The notes under the pieces are model-generated. The model did not search any database, had not been told where the DNA came from, and saw only the letters and a list, made by a program, of their open reading frames with translations. DNA of 64,000 bases, from the NCBI RefSeq assembly GCF_001423125.1, contig NZ_LMNW01000002.1, positions 62,001 to 126,000 on the forward strand, in the 5' to 3' direction. Positions within the stretch are counted from its first letter, which is position 1. Every line of letters starts with the position of its first letter. The position numbers were made by a program, and so were the translations under genes. Source of the stretch: Duganella sp. Leaf126 (GTDB taxonomy: Bacteria; Pseudomonadota; Gammaproteobacteria; Burkholderiales; Burkholderiaceae_D). Of this stretch, positions 41,403 to 48,852 are shown piece by piece.

Positions 41403-41978
41403 ATGGAACATACTCTGCCACCTCTGCCCTATGCCATCGACGCCCTGGCGCCGCACATCTCGCAGGAAACGCTGGAATACCACTACGGCAAGCACCACCA
41501 GACCTATGTCACCAATCTGAACAACCTGATCAAGGGTACGGAGTTCGAAAACCTGTCGCTGGAAGAGATCATCAAGAAATCGTCGGGCGGCATCTTCAAC
41601 AACTCGGCGCAAGTGTGGAACCACACGTTCTACTGGAACAGCCTGACCCCGGGCGGCAAGGCCGTCAGCGGCGCGCTGGCCGACGCCATCAACGCCAAGT
41701 GGGGTTCGTTCGATAAGTTCAAGGAAGAATTCACCAAGTCGGCCGTCGGCAACTTCGGTTCGAGCTGGACCTGGCTGGTGAAAAAGGCCGACGGTTCGCT
41801 CGACATCGTCAACACCTCGAACGCCGCCACGCCACTGACCACCGATGCCAAGGCGCTCATCACCTGCGACCTGTGGGAACACGCCTACTACATCGACTAC
41901 CGCAACGTGCGTCCTAAATACCTGGAAACCTTCTTCGCGCTGGCGAACTGGGACTTCGCAGCCGCCAACTTCAACTGA
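41403..41978 (+). CDS. sodB: superoxide dismutase, Fe type, 191 aa
   Basis: Cytosolic dismutation of superoxide. All four metal ligands are visible: His in LEYHYGKHH (~27), His in [13 protein letters not shown] (~74), Asp and His in [12 protein letters not shown] (~157-161). The residues around the second ligand ([13 protein letters not shown]) and the [11 protein letters not shown] segment favour iron over manganese. The length is standard. The ATG is preceded by AAGGAAGCTCC. The gene is monocistronic, with its own promoter and a strong terminator. Confidence 0.95.
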   Translation: MEHTLPPLPYAIDALAPHISQETLEYHYGKHHQTYVTNLNNLIKGTEFENLSLEEIIKKSSGGIFNNSAQVWNHTFYWNSLTPGGKAVSGALADAINAKWGSFDKFKEEFTKSAVGNFGSSWTWLVKKADGSLDIVNTSNAATPLTTDAKALITCDLWEHAYYIDYRNVRPKYLETFFALANWDFAAANFN

Positions 41979-42004
41979 CCGAACACGCGCCGGCTGCCTG
42001 CAGC

Positions 42005-42042
42005 AAAAAGCCCGAACCCCTCGCAGGGTTCGGGCTTTTTTT
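42005..42042. terminator. bidirectional intrinsic terminator between sodB and the acidic-protein gene
   Basis: A perfect 15-bp stem (42005-42019 with 42026-42040, six-base loop) runs from an A tract into a T tract, so it can stop sodB on the plus strand and the gene at 42058-42504 on the minus strand. Confidence 0.9.
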
Positions 42043-42057
42043 ACGTCCGCATAACGG

Positions 42058-42504
42058 TTATGGACGCGCGGTCGGCACGCCGCCGGTGCGGCGGCCCAGT
42101 TCTTCGCCGCCCTCGATATCGCCCTTGACTTCGGTGTCGCTGTCGCCGCGGCTGTCGTGCGGTTCGGCTTCCACGCCCAGACGGTCATCGGGCACGCTGC
42201 CGTCGTCGTCGAGCGGCACCGGATCGCGGAAGTCGGCGTCCACCAGGCGTTCCGACGACGGGATCGCCTCCACGTGGTCGTAGCCGACGTCGCCGGCCAC
42301 CAGGGTTTGCGAACCGACGTCGGTGCGCTCGCCCGTGCCCTGCGCATCGGTGTCGCTGTCGAGCGCCAGGTCGTGGTCATTGGCCACGTCGCTGCCGCTG
42401 TCGGAATTGTCGCTCGGTCCGAGGCCGCGCGTGCCGTGGCCGCTGCCCAGGCTGCGGTCGTTACCTGCGGGGATGTTGTCCGGGTCCAGGGTGCTGTCTG
42501 CCAT
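42058..42504 (-). CDS. acidic, disordered hypothetical protein, 148 aa
   Basis: The product is rich in Asp, Gly, Ser and Thr and poor in hydrophobic residues. It opens ADSTLDPDNIPAGNDRSLGSGHGT and has repeated DSDTDAQGTGERTDVG-like stretches, so it is probably unfolded alone. No signal peptide or membrane segment is seen. Proteins with this opening occur in other Oxalobacteraceae as I recall, but no function is known to me. The ATG at 42504 has AGGAG six bases upstream. It converges on sodB at a shared terminator. Confidence 0.7.
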   Translation of the reverse strand: MADSTLDPDNIPAGNDRSLGSGHGTRGLGPSDNSDSGSDVANDHDLALDSDTDAQGTGERTDVGSQTLVAGDVGYDHVEAIPSSERLVDADFRDPVPLDDDGSVPDDRLGVEAEPHDSRGDSDTEVKGDIEGGEELGRRTGGVPTARP

Positions 42505-42644
42505 GATCTGCTCCTTCAACTGTAAAACCGTATTCCACCATCCACAGGCGCGCCGCTCGGTGCGCGCACGCGCTTAGCTGCGCGCTTAGCTGCGCGATTG
42601 CCGCTGCGGTAGCCCCGCCCTATCGCTTCCATAGAAACAATTAC

Positions 42645-42673
42645 TTTACAAATGAACTGTTCAGGTATATAGT
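42645..42673 (+). promoter_or_regulatory. efflux operon promoter with embedded palindromic operator
   Basis: TTTACA (42645-42650), a 17-base spacer and TATAGT (42668-42673) form a near-consensus promoter. Inside the spacer lies the perfect palindrome TGAAC-T-GTTCA (42653-42663), placed to block RNA polymerase. The MarR-family protein in the operon is the first candidate to bind it. Confidence 0.65.
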
Positions 42674-42710
42674 TACATTCATCGACAACACATTCACCGA
42701 GGAGTTCATC

Positions 42711-42989
42711 ATGAGCACCACCACCAAGGACCTGCTGCGCGCTGCCGCCACTGTCGTCTTCGCCATTGCCGCCACGGCTACCAGCGTGACCAACGCGTTT
42801 GCAGCCGATACGGCCGCCGCCGCTGACACCACTGCCGCCGCCGCTGCCGCTGTCAAAGCCGCCCAGCCACACCGCCTCACCCGCGCCGAAGTCCAGGCCC
42901 AGGTGATCGAAGCGCGCAAGAACGGCACGCTGCTGGAAACCGAGGCCGACTTCGACGTGGCCCAAACCCGCAAGCAAGTCGCCAAGTAA
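42711..42989 (+). CDS. DUF4148-type small exported protein, 92 aa
   Basis: A signal peptide (residues 1-~31, ending NAFAAD) is followed by an Ala/Thr-rich linker and a short conserved segment LTRAEVQAQVIEARKNGTLLETEADF, the pattern of DUF4148 proteins of Burkholderiales. These are periplasmic and of unknown role. It heads the efflux operon, only 3 bp before the outer-membrane component, so it is expected to be co-expressed with the pump. GAGG lies ahead of the ATG. Confidence 0.82.
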   Translation: MSTTTKDLLRAAATVVFAIAATATSVTNAFAADTAAAADTTAAAAAAVKAAQPHRLTRAEVQAQVIEARKNGTLLETEADFDVAQTRKQVAK

Positions 42990-42992
42990 GCG

Positions 42993-44453
42993 ATGGTTCG
43001 CGCCATGATGCCGCGTGCACGCTCCCGGACCCGCAGCGCCGCTGCCGCCATGCTGGCGGGCGTGCTGCTGGTGCTGGCCGGCTGTGCCGACATGGGCCAG
43101 ATCGCACCGCAGGCCGTGCCCGTCGCGCCGCAGACGCTCAACGCCGGCAAGGCGATCGCCCATGCCGGCGCCGACGTGGCATGGCCCTCGCAGGCGTGGT
43201 GGGAAGCGCTGCACGACGAGCAGCTCAACACGCTGGTCGCCACCGCGATCGCCGGCAGCCCGACGCTGCGCGCAGCCGAGGCGCGCGTGCGCCAGGCCGA
43301 AGCGCTGGCCGGTGTGGCCCGTGCCGCCACGCTGCCCAAGGTGGACGCCTCGGCCAGCATCGACCGCGAGCTCTATACCGCCAATGGCGCGATCCCGGCC
43401 GCGCTGGCCGGCAAGACCGCGTGGAAGAACACGGCCGTGCTGTCCGGCTCGTACGACCTCGACCTGTGGGGCCGCAACCGCGACCTGCTCGCCGCTGCGC
43501 TCGACGATGTGCGCATGGCGTCGGCCGAAGCGCAGATGGCGCGCCTGACGCTGGAAACCGCCATCGTGCGCGCCTACATCCAGCTCTCGCTCGACTACAC
43601 GCTGCAGGACAGCGTGGCCGAGAACGTGGCCCAGCGCCGCCGCATCCTCGAGATCACGCGCCAGCGCCGCGCCGCCGGCCTGGCGACCGAACTGGAAGTG
43701 GCGAACATCGAAACAACGCTGCCGGCCGGCCAGCGCGAGCACGAGCAGATCGACGCCTCGATCGCCCTGCTGCGCAACCAGCTGGCAGCCCTGATCGGCA
43801 AGGGACCGGGCGACGGCGAAACGATCGCCCGGCCACAGCTGACCCTGCAAGACGGCGCTGGCGCGACAATTCCCGCCACGCTGCCTGCCGAACTCGTAGG
43901 TCGCCGGCCCGACATCGTGGCCCAGCGCTGGCGGGTGGAAGCGGCCGGTGCGCGCATCAACGGCGCCAAGGCCGACTTCTATCCGAACGTGAACCTGGCG
44001 GCGTTCGTCGGTCTGCAGTCGCTGGGCTTTCCGCGCTTCCTGGAAAGCCACTCGAAGATGACCGGCATCACCCCGGCGATCAGCCTGCCGATCTTCGAAG
44101 GCGGCCGCCTGCGCAGCCAGCTCGGCAACCAGACCGCGCTGTACGACGTGGCCGTCGAGCAGTACAACGGCGTGGTGGTGCAGGCGCTGTCGGACGTGGC
44201 CAACGCCCTGGTGCGCATCGCCTCGGTCAAGCAGCAGGACCAGCTGGCGCAACAGGCGCTGGCCTCGGCGCGGCGCCAGCAGCAGCTGGCCGAACGCGCC
44301 TACAAGGCCGGCATGACCGACTCGCTCAACGTCATCAATGCACAGCTGACTTTGCTTAACGAGCAGCAGCAAATGGCGCAAGTGGCGAGCAAACAACTCG
44401 ATAACTATGCATTGCTGATGACAGCATTGGGTGGAGGGGTAAAACTGGATTAG
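42993..44453 (+). CDS. NodT-family efflux outer-membrane lipoprotein (OprM/TolC-like), 486 aa
   Basis: The lipoprotein signal has its lipobox at LVLAGC (Cys ~33). Two outer-membrane-efflux repeats follow. The first has AAEARVRQAEALAGVARAATLPKVDASAS and GSYDLDLWGRNRDLL. The second has VGRRPDIVAQRWRVEAAGARINGAKADFYPNVNL and a long coiled coil (QDQLAQQALASARRQQQLAERAYKAG). The FDLDLWGR-like and ARINGAKADFYP motifs are diagnostic. It forms the outer channel for the FUSC/HlyD pump encoded downstream. Start ATG 42993; ATG 43005 is possible. Confidence 0.92.
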   Translation: MVRAMMPRARSRTRSAAAAMLAGVLLVLAGCADMGQIAPQAVPVAPQTLNAGKAIAHAGADVAWPSQAWWEALHDEQLNTLVATAIAGSPTLRAAEARVRQAEALAGVARAATLPKVDASASIDRELYTANGAIPAALAGKTAWKNTAVLSGSYDLDLWGRNRDLLAAALDDVRMASAEAQMARLTLETAIVRAYIQLSLDYTLQDSVAENVAQRRRILEITRQRRAAGLATELEVANIETTLPAGQREHEQIDASIALLRNQLAALIGKGPGDGETIARPQLTLQDGAGATIPATLPAELVGRRPDIVAQRWRVEAAGARINGAKADFYPNVNLAAFVGLQSLGFPRFLESHSKMTGITPAISLPIFEGGRLRSQLGNQTALYDVAVEQYNGVVVQALSDVANALVRIASVKQQDQLAQQALASARRQQQLAERAYKAGMTDSLNVINAQLTLLNEQQQMAQVASKQLDNYALLMTALGGGVKLD

Positions 44454-44508
44454 GGCCCAGTCTCTGATAGTACAATCGTCCTTTTACGATGAACACAGGA
44501 GCAAGGTA

Positions 44509-45009
44509 ATGAGCAGTAGTTTCGACGCGACCAACAAGCGCCTGAAAAACATCCATGCCCGTATTCCCGAATTCCCAGAAGACCTCATGCGCCTGCTGCG
44601 CATGACGTATCACGTCCAGAAGCGCATCAAGGACCTGAGCAACGCAGCACTGCGCAAGCACGACCTGGTGGACGCCAGCTACATGGTACTGGCGGTGTTG
44701 TACGGATCGGAAAACGAAACGTCCACCGCCTCCACGCTGGGCGAGGCCTGCATGGAAAAACCGGCCAACCTCACGCGCGTGTGCAACGACCTGGAAAAAC
44801 AGGGCCTGATCTCGCGCGGTAACCGGCCCGGCGACCGGCGCTGCGTGATGATCACGCTCACCGACGCCGGCCGCGCGATGGCCGAAAAAGTGATGCCCGA
44901 AGTCTGGGGCACCACCACGCGTGCCTATGACGGCTATGCCGCCTCGGACATCGCAGCACTGGAAGCGCTGCTGGCAAAGCAGCTCGATAACCTGGAAACA
45001 CTGACATAG
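44509..45009 (+). CDS. MarR-family transcriptional regulator, 166 aa
   Basis: A winged-helix dimer typical of control of phenolic or drug efflux. The core runs from VDASYMVLAVLYGSENETSTASTLGEACMEKPANLTRVCNDLEKQGLI (recognition helix region, in parts) to RPGDRRCVMITLTDAGRAMAEKVMP (the wing with Asp-Arg-Arg). Helices at both ends serve dimer formation. AGGAGCAAGG precedes the ATG. It lies inside the efflux operon between the outer channel and the pump, so it likely autoregulates the operon through the palindrome at 42653-42663. Confidence 0.92.
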   Translation: MSSSFDATNKRLKNIHARIPEFPEDLMRLLRMTYHVQKRIKDLSNAALRKHDLVDASYMVLAVLYGSENETSTASTLGEACMEKPANLTRVCNDLEKQGLISRGNRPGDRRCVMITLTDAGRAMAEKVMPEVWGTTTRAYDGYAASDIAALEALLAKQLDNLETLT

Positions 45010-45019
45010 GCAACTGAAT

Positions 45020-47164
45020 ATGACCCCTCCCCGCGCCGCCCACCCTGAACCCCACCAGAACGCGGCGCGCGGACCGTTCGACTGGGTCGCTGCCGAAACG
45101 GCGGCCTGGTTCGGCGACCAGGGGCCACGCCTGCTGTACGTCGCCAAGGCCATGCTGGCCGCCTTTACCGCACTGTGGCTGGCGTTCCGCCTCGAACTCG
45201 ACTCCCCCTTCACCGCGCTCGCCACCACCATCATCCTGGCCCTGCCCAGCAGCGGCATGGTGCTGGAAAAAGCCTTCAACCGCCTGCTCGGCACCGTGGT
45301 CGGCTGTACCGCGTCGGTGATCCTGGTGGCGCTGTTCCCGCAGGCGCCGGCGCTGCTGCTGACCGGCGTGGCGCTGTGGGTTGCGCTGTGCACGGGCGGC
45401 GCCGCCATGCACCGCAACCAGCGCTCGTACAGCTTCGTGCTGGCAGGTTACACGGCCTGCATGATCGCGGTGCCCGCCATCGACAACCCGGGCCACGTGT
45501 TCACGCTGGCCGTCACGCGCCTGACCGAGGTTGGCCTGGGCATCATCGTCGCCACCGTGGTGCACGACGTGATCTTCCCGCGCCGCCACGCGCACACCGT
45601 GATGCGCACCGTGCAGGCGCGCTATGCGAGCTTCATCGGCTTTTGCCAGAAGGTGCTCGAGCACCGGCTGTCGCCGGCCGACACCGAGCTCCATCACCTG
45701 AAATTCGCTGCCGACATCGCCGCGCTGGAGTCGGGCCGCGCCGCCGCCTATTTCGAGGCCGGCCACGCCAGCGCCCACACGCGCCAGCTGCATGCGTTCA
45801 ATGCCGCCTTCATGGACGTGCTGACCACGTTCTACACGGTGCACCGGCTGATCCACCGCCTGCGCAGCGACGCTGCGGCGCCGGGCACGCTCGACGTGCT
45901 GGCCCTGGTCGAACCGATCCACGCCCGCATGGCGACAGCGCTCAAGGACGACCTCAGCGCCGCCCGCATGGCGCAGCTGCGCACCGGCCTGGCCGCCGAC
46001 ATCGCTGCCGCACAACGCCAGGCCGACGCCACGGCGCTCGACCGCCCGCACCGGATCGACTTCGACACCGCACTCGAACTGCTGCAGCGTTTTGCGCGCG
46101 ACCTCGGCGAGTTCGCTGCGCTGTACCACGGCCTGACCGAGGACAGGCGCCAGCAGGTCAGCGATCCGGTGGCCTATACGCCGCGCACGCCGCCTGCCAT
46201 CGTGCTGGCCTCCGCTTTTCGCGCCGGCGCCACGCTGCTGGTGGCGGCCGGCGCCTGGTACTGGCTGGCCTGGCCCGGCATGGGCAACGTGATCCTGATG
46301 GCGACCATCTTCTGCGCGCTGGCCTCGTCCTCGCCGCGTCCCACGGCCATGGTGCACCAGGTGCTGATCGGTTTCCTGATCGCCGTGCCGCTGTCGTTCG
46401 TGACGGAGTTCTGGCTGGTGGCGCGCGCCGACGATTTCGCGCCCATGGTACTGGCCACGCTGCCGATCTTCGCGCTCGGCGCCTACATCACCACGATCCC
46501 GAAATGGGGCGGCATCGGCGTCGGCCTGGGCCTGTTTCCGGCCACGCTGCTGGTGCCGGCCAACCAGATGCGCTACGACGTCGAATCGTTCCTGTCGAGC
46601 GAACTGTCGCTGGTCATGGGCGTGGTGGTGGCCTACGTGATGTTTGCCGTGGTGCTGCCCGAGCACACGATGGGCCAGCGCGACCACGTCGCCGCTGCCC
46701 TCTGGCGCGAGGCGCGCAGCGCCTGCACGGCCGGCCTGGGACGCCTGAAACGCCGCTTTGACAACCGCGTGCGCGACCTGCTCAGCCAGTTGAACGCCGC
46801 TGCCGGCCCGGCGCCGCGCGAGGCCGCACGCGCCGTGGTGCGCCAGGGTCTGACGCTGCTGGAACTGGGCCACGCCGTGATCGAACTGCGCCAGCTGATC
46901 GCCGCCTCGCCAGCGGGTCCGGTGCGCCACAGCCTGCAGCAGGTGGTCGCGCGCGTGGCCCACTACCTGCAAGCGCCGCAGCAGGGCCAGGGCCAGGCTG
47001 CGCTGGACGCCATCCTGCAGGCCGGTGCGGCGATCCGCGCCGTGCTGCCCGACGCGGTGCCGGAACGGCTGCCCGCGCTGCACACGGCGCTGGCCGACCT
47101 GCATGCCATTTACACGTCCTTGCTGGACCAGATTTCAACAGGAGAAACCCGCCATGCCGCGTGA
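45020..47164 (+). CDS. FUSC family aromatic-acid/fusaric-acid efflux pump (AaeB-like), 714 aa
   Basis: An inner-membrane exporter with two sets of about five to six helices (residues ~35-175 and ~390-540), separated by a ~200-residue cytosolic domain. Typical motifs are FRLELDSPFTALATTIILALPSSGMVLEKAFNRLLGTVVG (in parts) near the N-terminus and TPRTPPAIVLASAFRAG before the second set. A C-terminal cytosolic domain (~545-714) ends the protein. AaeB homologues export aromatic carboxylic acids. It overlaps the DUF1656 gene by 11 bp. Confidence 0.9.
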   Translation: MTPPRAAHPEPHQNAARGPFDWVAAETAAWFGDQGPRLLYVAKAMLAAFTALWLAFRLELDSPFTALATTIILALPSSGMVLEKAFNRLLGTVVGCTASVILVALFPQAPALLLTGVALWVALCTGGAAMHRNQRSYSFVLAGYTACMIAVPAIDNPGHVFTLAVTRLTEVGLGIIVATVVHDVIFPRRHAHTVMRTVQARYASFIGFCQKVLEHRLSPADTELHHLKFAADIAALESGRAAAYFEAGHASAHTRQLHAFNAAFMDVLTTFYTVHRLIHRLRSDAAAPGTLDVLALVEPIHARMATALKDDLSAARMAQLRTGLAADIAAAQRQADATALDRPHRIDFDTALELLQRFARDLGEFAALYHGLTEDRRQQVSDPVAYTPRTPPAIVLASAFRAGATLLVAAGAWYWLAWPGMGNVILMATIFCALASSSPRPTAMVHQVLIGFLIAVPLSFVTEFWLVARADDFAPMVLATLPIFALGAYITTIPKWGGIGVGLGLFPATLLVPANQMRYDVESFLSSELSLVMGVVVAYVMFAVVLPEHTMGQRDHVAAALWREARSACTAGLGRLKRRFDNRVRDLLSQLNAAAGPAPREAARAVVRQGLTLLELGHAVIELRQLIAASPAGPVRHSLQQVVARVAHYLQAPQQGQGQAALDAILQAGAAIRAVLPDAVPERLPALHTALADLHAIYTSLLDQISTGETRHAA

Positions 47165-47354
47165 TATCAACTTTTTCGGCGTACTGCTACCCGGCGTGCT
47201 GCCGCTGTTCCTGCTGACGCTGCTGCTGCAGGTGGCGCTCGACAGCGTGCTCAATCGCGTCGGCGCCTACCGCCGCAGCTGGCACCCGGCGCTGGTGCGC
47301 GTGTGCCTGTTCGTCTGCATCTTCAGCGCCCTGCTGATCACCCTTTATCCATGA
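47154..47354 (+). CDS. DUF1656 small inner-membrane protein (AaeX-like), 66 aa
   Basis: Begins MPRDINFFGVLLPGVLPLFLL, the standard opening of DUF1656, with two membrane helices (LPGVLPLFLLTLLLQVAL and ALVRVCLFVCIFSALLITLY). GGAG lies nine bases before the ATG. It overlaps the pump gene by 11 bp and shares an ATGA overlap with the HlyD gene, fitting the AaeX-AaeA-AaeB gene set. Its role is unknown. Confidence 0.92.
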   Translation: MPRDINFFGVLLPGVLPLFLLTLLLQVALDSVLNRVGAYRRSWHPALVRVCLFVCIFSALLITLYP

Positions 47355-48247
47355 ACCTGTCTGCGAGATATCCCGTGAGCGCATCCAAAATCTTCCGCTT
47401 CATTCTTACCCTGCTGTTGCTGGGCGCCGCCCTCTACCTGGGCCGCCTGGCCTGGGACCATTACATGGAATCGGCCTGGACCCGTGACGGCCGTATCCGG
47501 GCCGACGTGATCACCATCAGCGCCGACGTGGCAGGCACCGTCACCGACGTGCGCGTGCGCGACAACCAGTTCGTCCACCAGGGCGACGTGCTGTTCGTGG
47601 TGGACCAGGCCCGCTATCAGAACACGCTGGCGCAGGCCAATGCCACGCTGCGCGCCCAGCAGGTGGAAAAAGGCCGCCGCACCAGGGAGGCCGACCGCCG
47701 CGCCGCGCTCGACGCCTCGATCATCTCGGCCGAGAACCGCGAGACCGCGCAATTTGCAGTCGGCACCGCGTCGGCCCAGTACCAGGCCGCGCTGGCCGCG
47801 CGCGACATGGCTGCGCTCAACGTGGAGCGCACCACCGTGCGTGCCCCGGTCACCGGCTACGTCACCAACCTGAATGTGCACACGGGCGACTTTGCCGCCG
47901 TCGGCGCCGCCAAGCTGGCCGTGATCGACAGCGCCTCGTACTACGTGGTCGGCTATTTCGAGGAGACCAAGCTGCCGCTGCTGAAACTGAACGACCCGGT
48001 CGAGATGCGCCTGATGAGCGGCGACACGGCGCTGCACGGCCACATCGAGAGCATCGCGCGCGGCATCACCGACCGCGACGCCAACCTGGGCCGCGAACTG
48101 CTGGCCGACGTCAATCCCACCTTCAGCTGGGTGCGACTGGCGCAGCGGGTGCCGGTGCGCATCCACATCGACCAGCAGCCGAAAGGCCTGACGCTGGTCG
48201 CCGGCACCACCTGCACGGTGGTGATCCATCCGAAGGCTTCAGCGTGA
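47351..48247 (+). CDS. HlyD-family periplasmic adaptor (AaeA-like), 298 aa
   Basis: An N-terminal membrane anchor (KIFRFILTLLLLGAALYLGRLAW, ~12-36) precedes the lipoyl-like half motif GRIRADVITISADVAGTVTDVRVRDNQFVHQGDVLFVVD (in parts). A short helical hairpin follows (~90-150), then the second half VRAPVTGYVTNLNVHTGDFAAVG and the barrel segment YYVVGYFEETKLPLLKLNDPVEMRLM. It links the FUSC pump to the NodT channel. Start ATG 47351 overlaps the DUF1656 stop; it ends the operon. Confidence 0.93.
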   Translation: MNLSARYPVSASKIFRFILTLLLLGAALYLGRLAWDHYMESAWTRDGRIRADVITISADVAGTVTDVRVRDNQFVHQGDVLFVVDQARYQNTLAQANATLRAQQVEKGRRTREADRRAALDASIISAENRETAQFAVGTASAQYQAALAARDMAALNVERTTVRAPVTGYVTNLNVHTGDFAAVGAAKLAVIDSASYYVVGYFEETKLPLLKLNDPVEMRLMSGDTALHGHIESIARGITDRDANLGRELLADVNPTFSWVRLAQRVPVRIHIDQQPKGLTLVAGTTCTVVIHPKASA

Positions 48248-48269
48248 AAAAAGCCCGCTGGCGCGGGCT
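48247..48269 (-). terminator. intrinsic terminator of the small membrane protein gene
   Basis: AGCCCGC (48252-48258) pairs with GCGGGCT (48263-48269) around a four-base loop, with six T residues following on the minus strand. It overlaps the HlyD stop and may also slow plus-strand read-through. Confidence 0.8.
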
Positions 48270-48275
48270 GGGGTT

Positions 48276-48608
48276 TCAGTCGTCGCCGCCCGAATGGGTC
48301 AGCGCGTACTGCAGGTGCTGCCACCAGTGCTCGCGCGACTGCACGGTGCGCAGGCACTTCTTGTCGATCTCGGTGGTGAACACCTTGTCCTGACACTGCT
48401 TGGTCGCCAGCGCATGGCGCTGGTTCTCGACGCCGATCAGCACCACCGACAGCCACACCACCACGGCAAGCAGCAGCAGGGCCGCGCTCCAGGCCACGTG
48501 GTTGATGTACGCCCATTCGAACAGGTTTTCGATGGCCGGCGACGACTCCTTGTAGATCTTCATCACCTTGCCTTCGGCTGCCTCGCGCTCTTCGCTGATC
48601 TTTTTCAT
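48276..48608 (-). CDS. small single-pass membrane protein, 110 aa
   Basis: A charged N-terminal helix (MKKISEEREAAEGKVMKIYKES) leads to one membrane helix (~43-65, WSAALLLLAVVVWLSVVLIG) and a ~45-residue tail with two Cys (KQCQDKVFTTEIDKKCLRTVQ). I recognise no family. ATG 48608 (MKKISEE) is chosen; an upstream start adds five residues. It has its own terminator, supporting a real transcription unit. Neighbours are the efflux operon and a TonB receptor, with no obvious link. Confidence 0.7.
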   Translation of the reverse strand: MKKISEEREAAEGKVMKIYKESSPAIENLFEWAYINHVAWSAALLLLAVVVWLSVVLIGVENQRHALATKQCQDKVFTTEIDKKCLRTVQSREHWWQHLQYALTHSGGDD

Positions 48609-48705
48609 CGCTCGTCCATTCAATAAACCCCAAACCCGTCGTATCTACCCCGGCGCCGTGTCATGCTCCCATGACGATGGCACGACGCGAGGTTACCACT
48701 GTTTG

Positions 48706-48839
48706 CCTTATCGGGACCTCGAAAAACCGTAGCGAGCGGCCCGATGTCGTCTTGAGTAGCGCAAGCGTACGGAGGTACGCTGAGCAACGGAGAAGCGATA
48801 GCGGGTCGCGCAGTAGGTTTTTCGAGGTTCCCTTATCGG
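48706..48839. mobile_element. MITE-like element, 116 bp, flanked by a 9-bp target duplication
   Basis: The direct repeat CCTTATCGG occurs at 48706-48714 and 48831-48839. Between them the element begins GACCTCGAAAAACC (48715-48728) and ends with its inverse GGTTTTTCGAGGTTC (48816-48830); 12 bp match perfectly. An internal 7-bp hairpin AGCGTAC-GGAG-GTACGCT is at 48764-48781. It holds no reading frame. Non-autonomous transposable elements have exactly this make-up. It lies 13 bp past the stop of the TonB-receptor gene. Confidence 0.8.
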
Positions 48840-48852
48840 CCGCTTAAAAACT

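Noticed and set aside
44858-47104. 748-codon minus-strand frame opposite the FUSC pump
   Set aside because: Antisense shadow; the plus strand holds a coupled efflux operon with conserved motifs.
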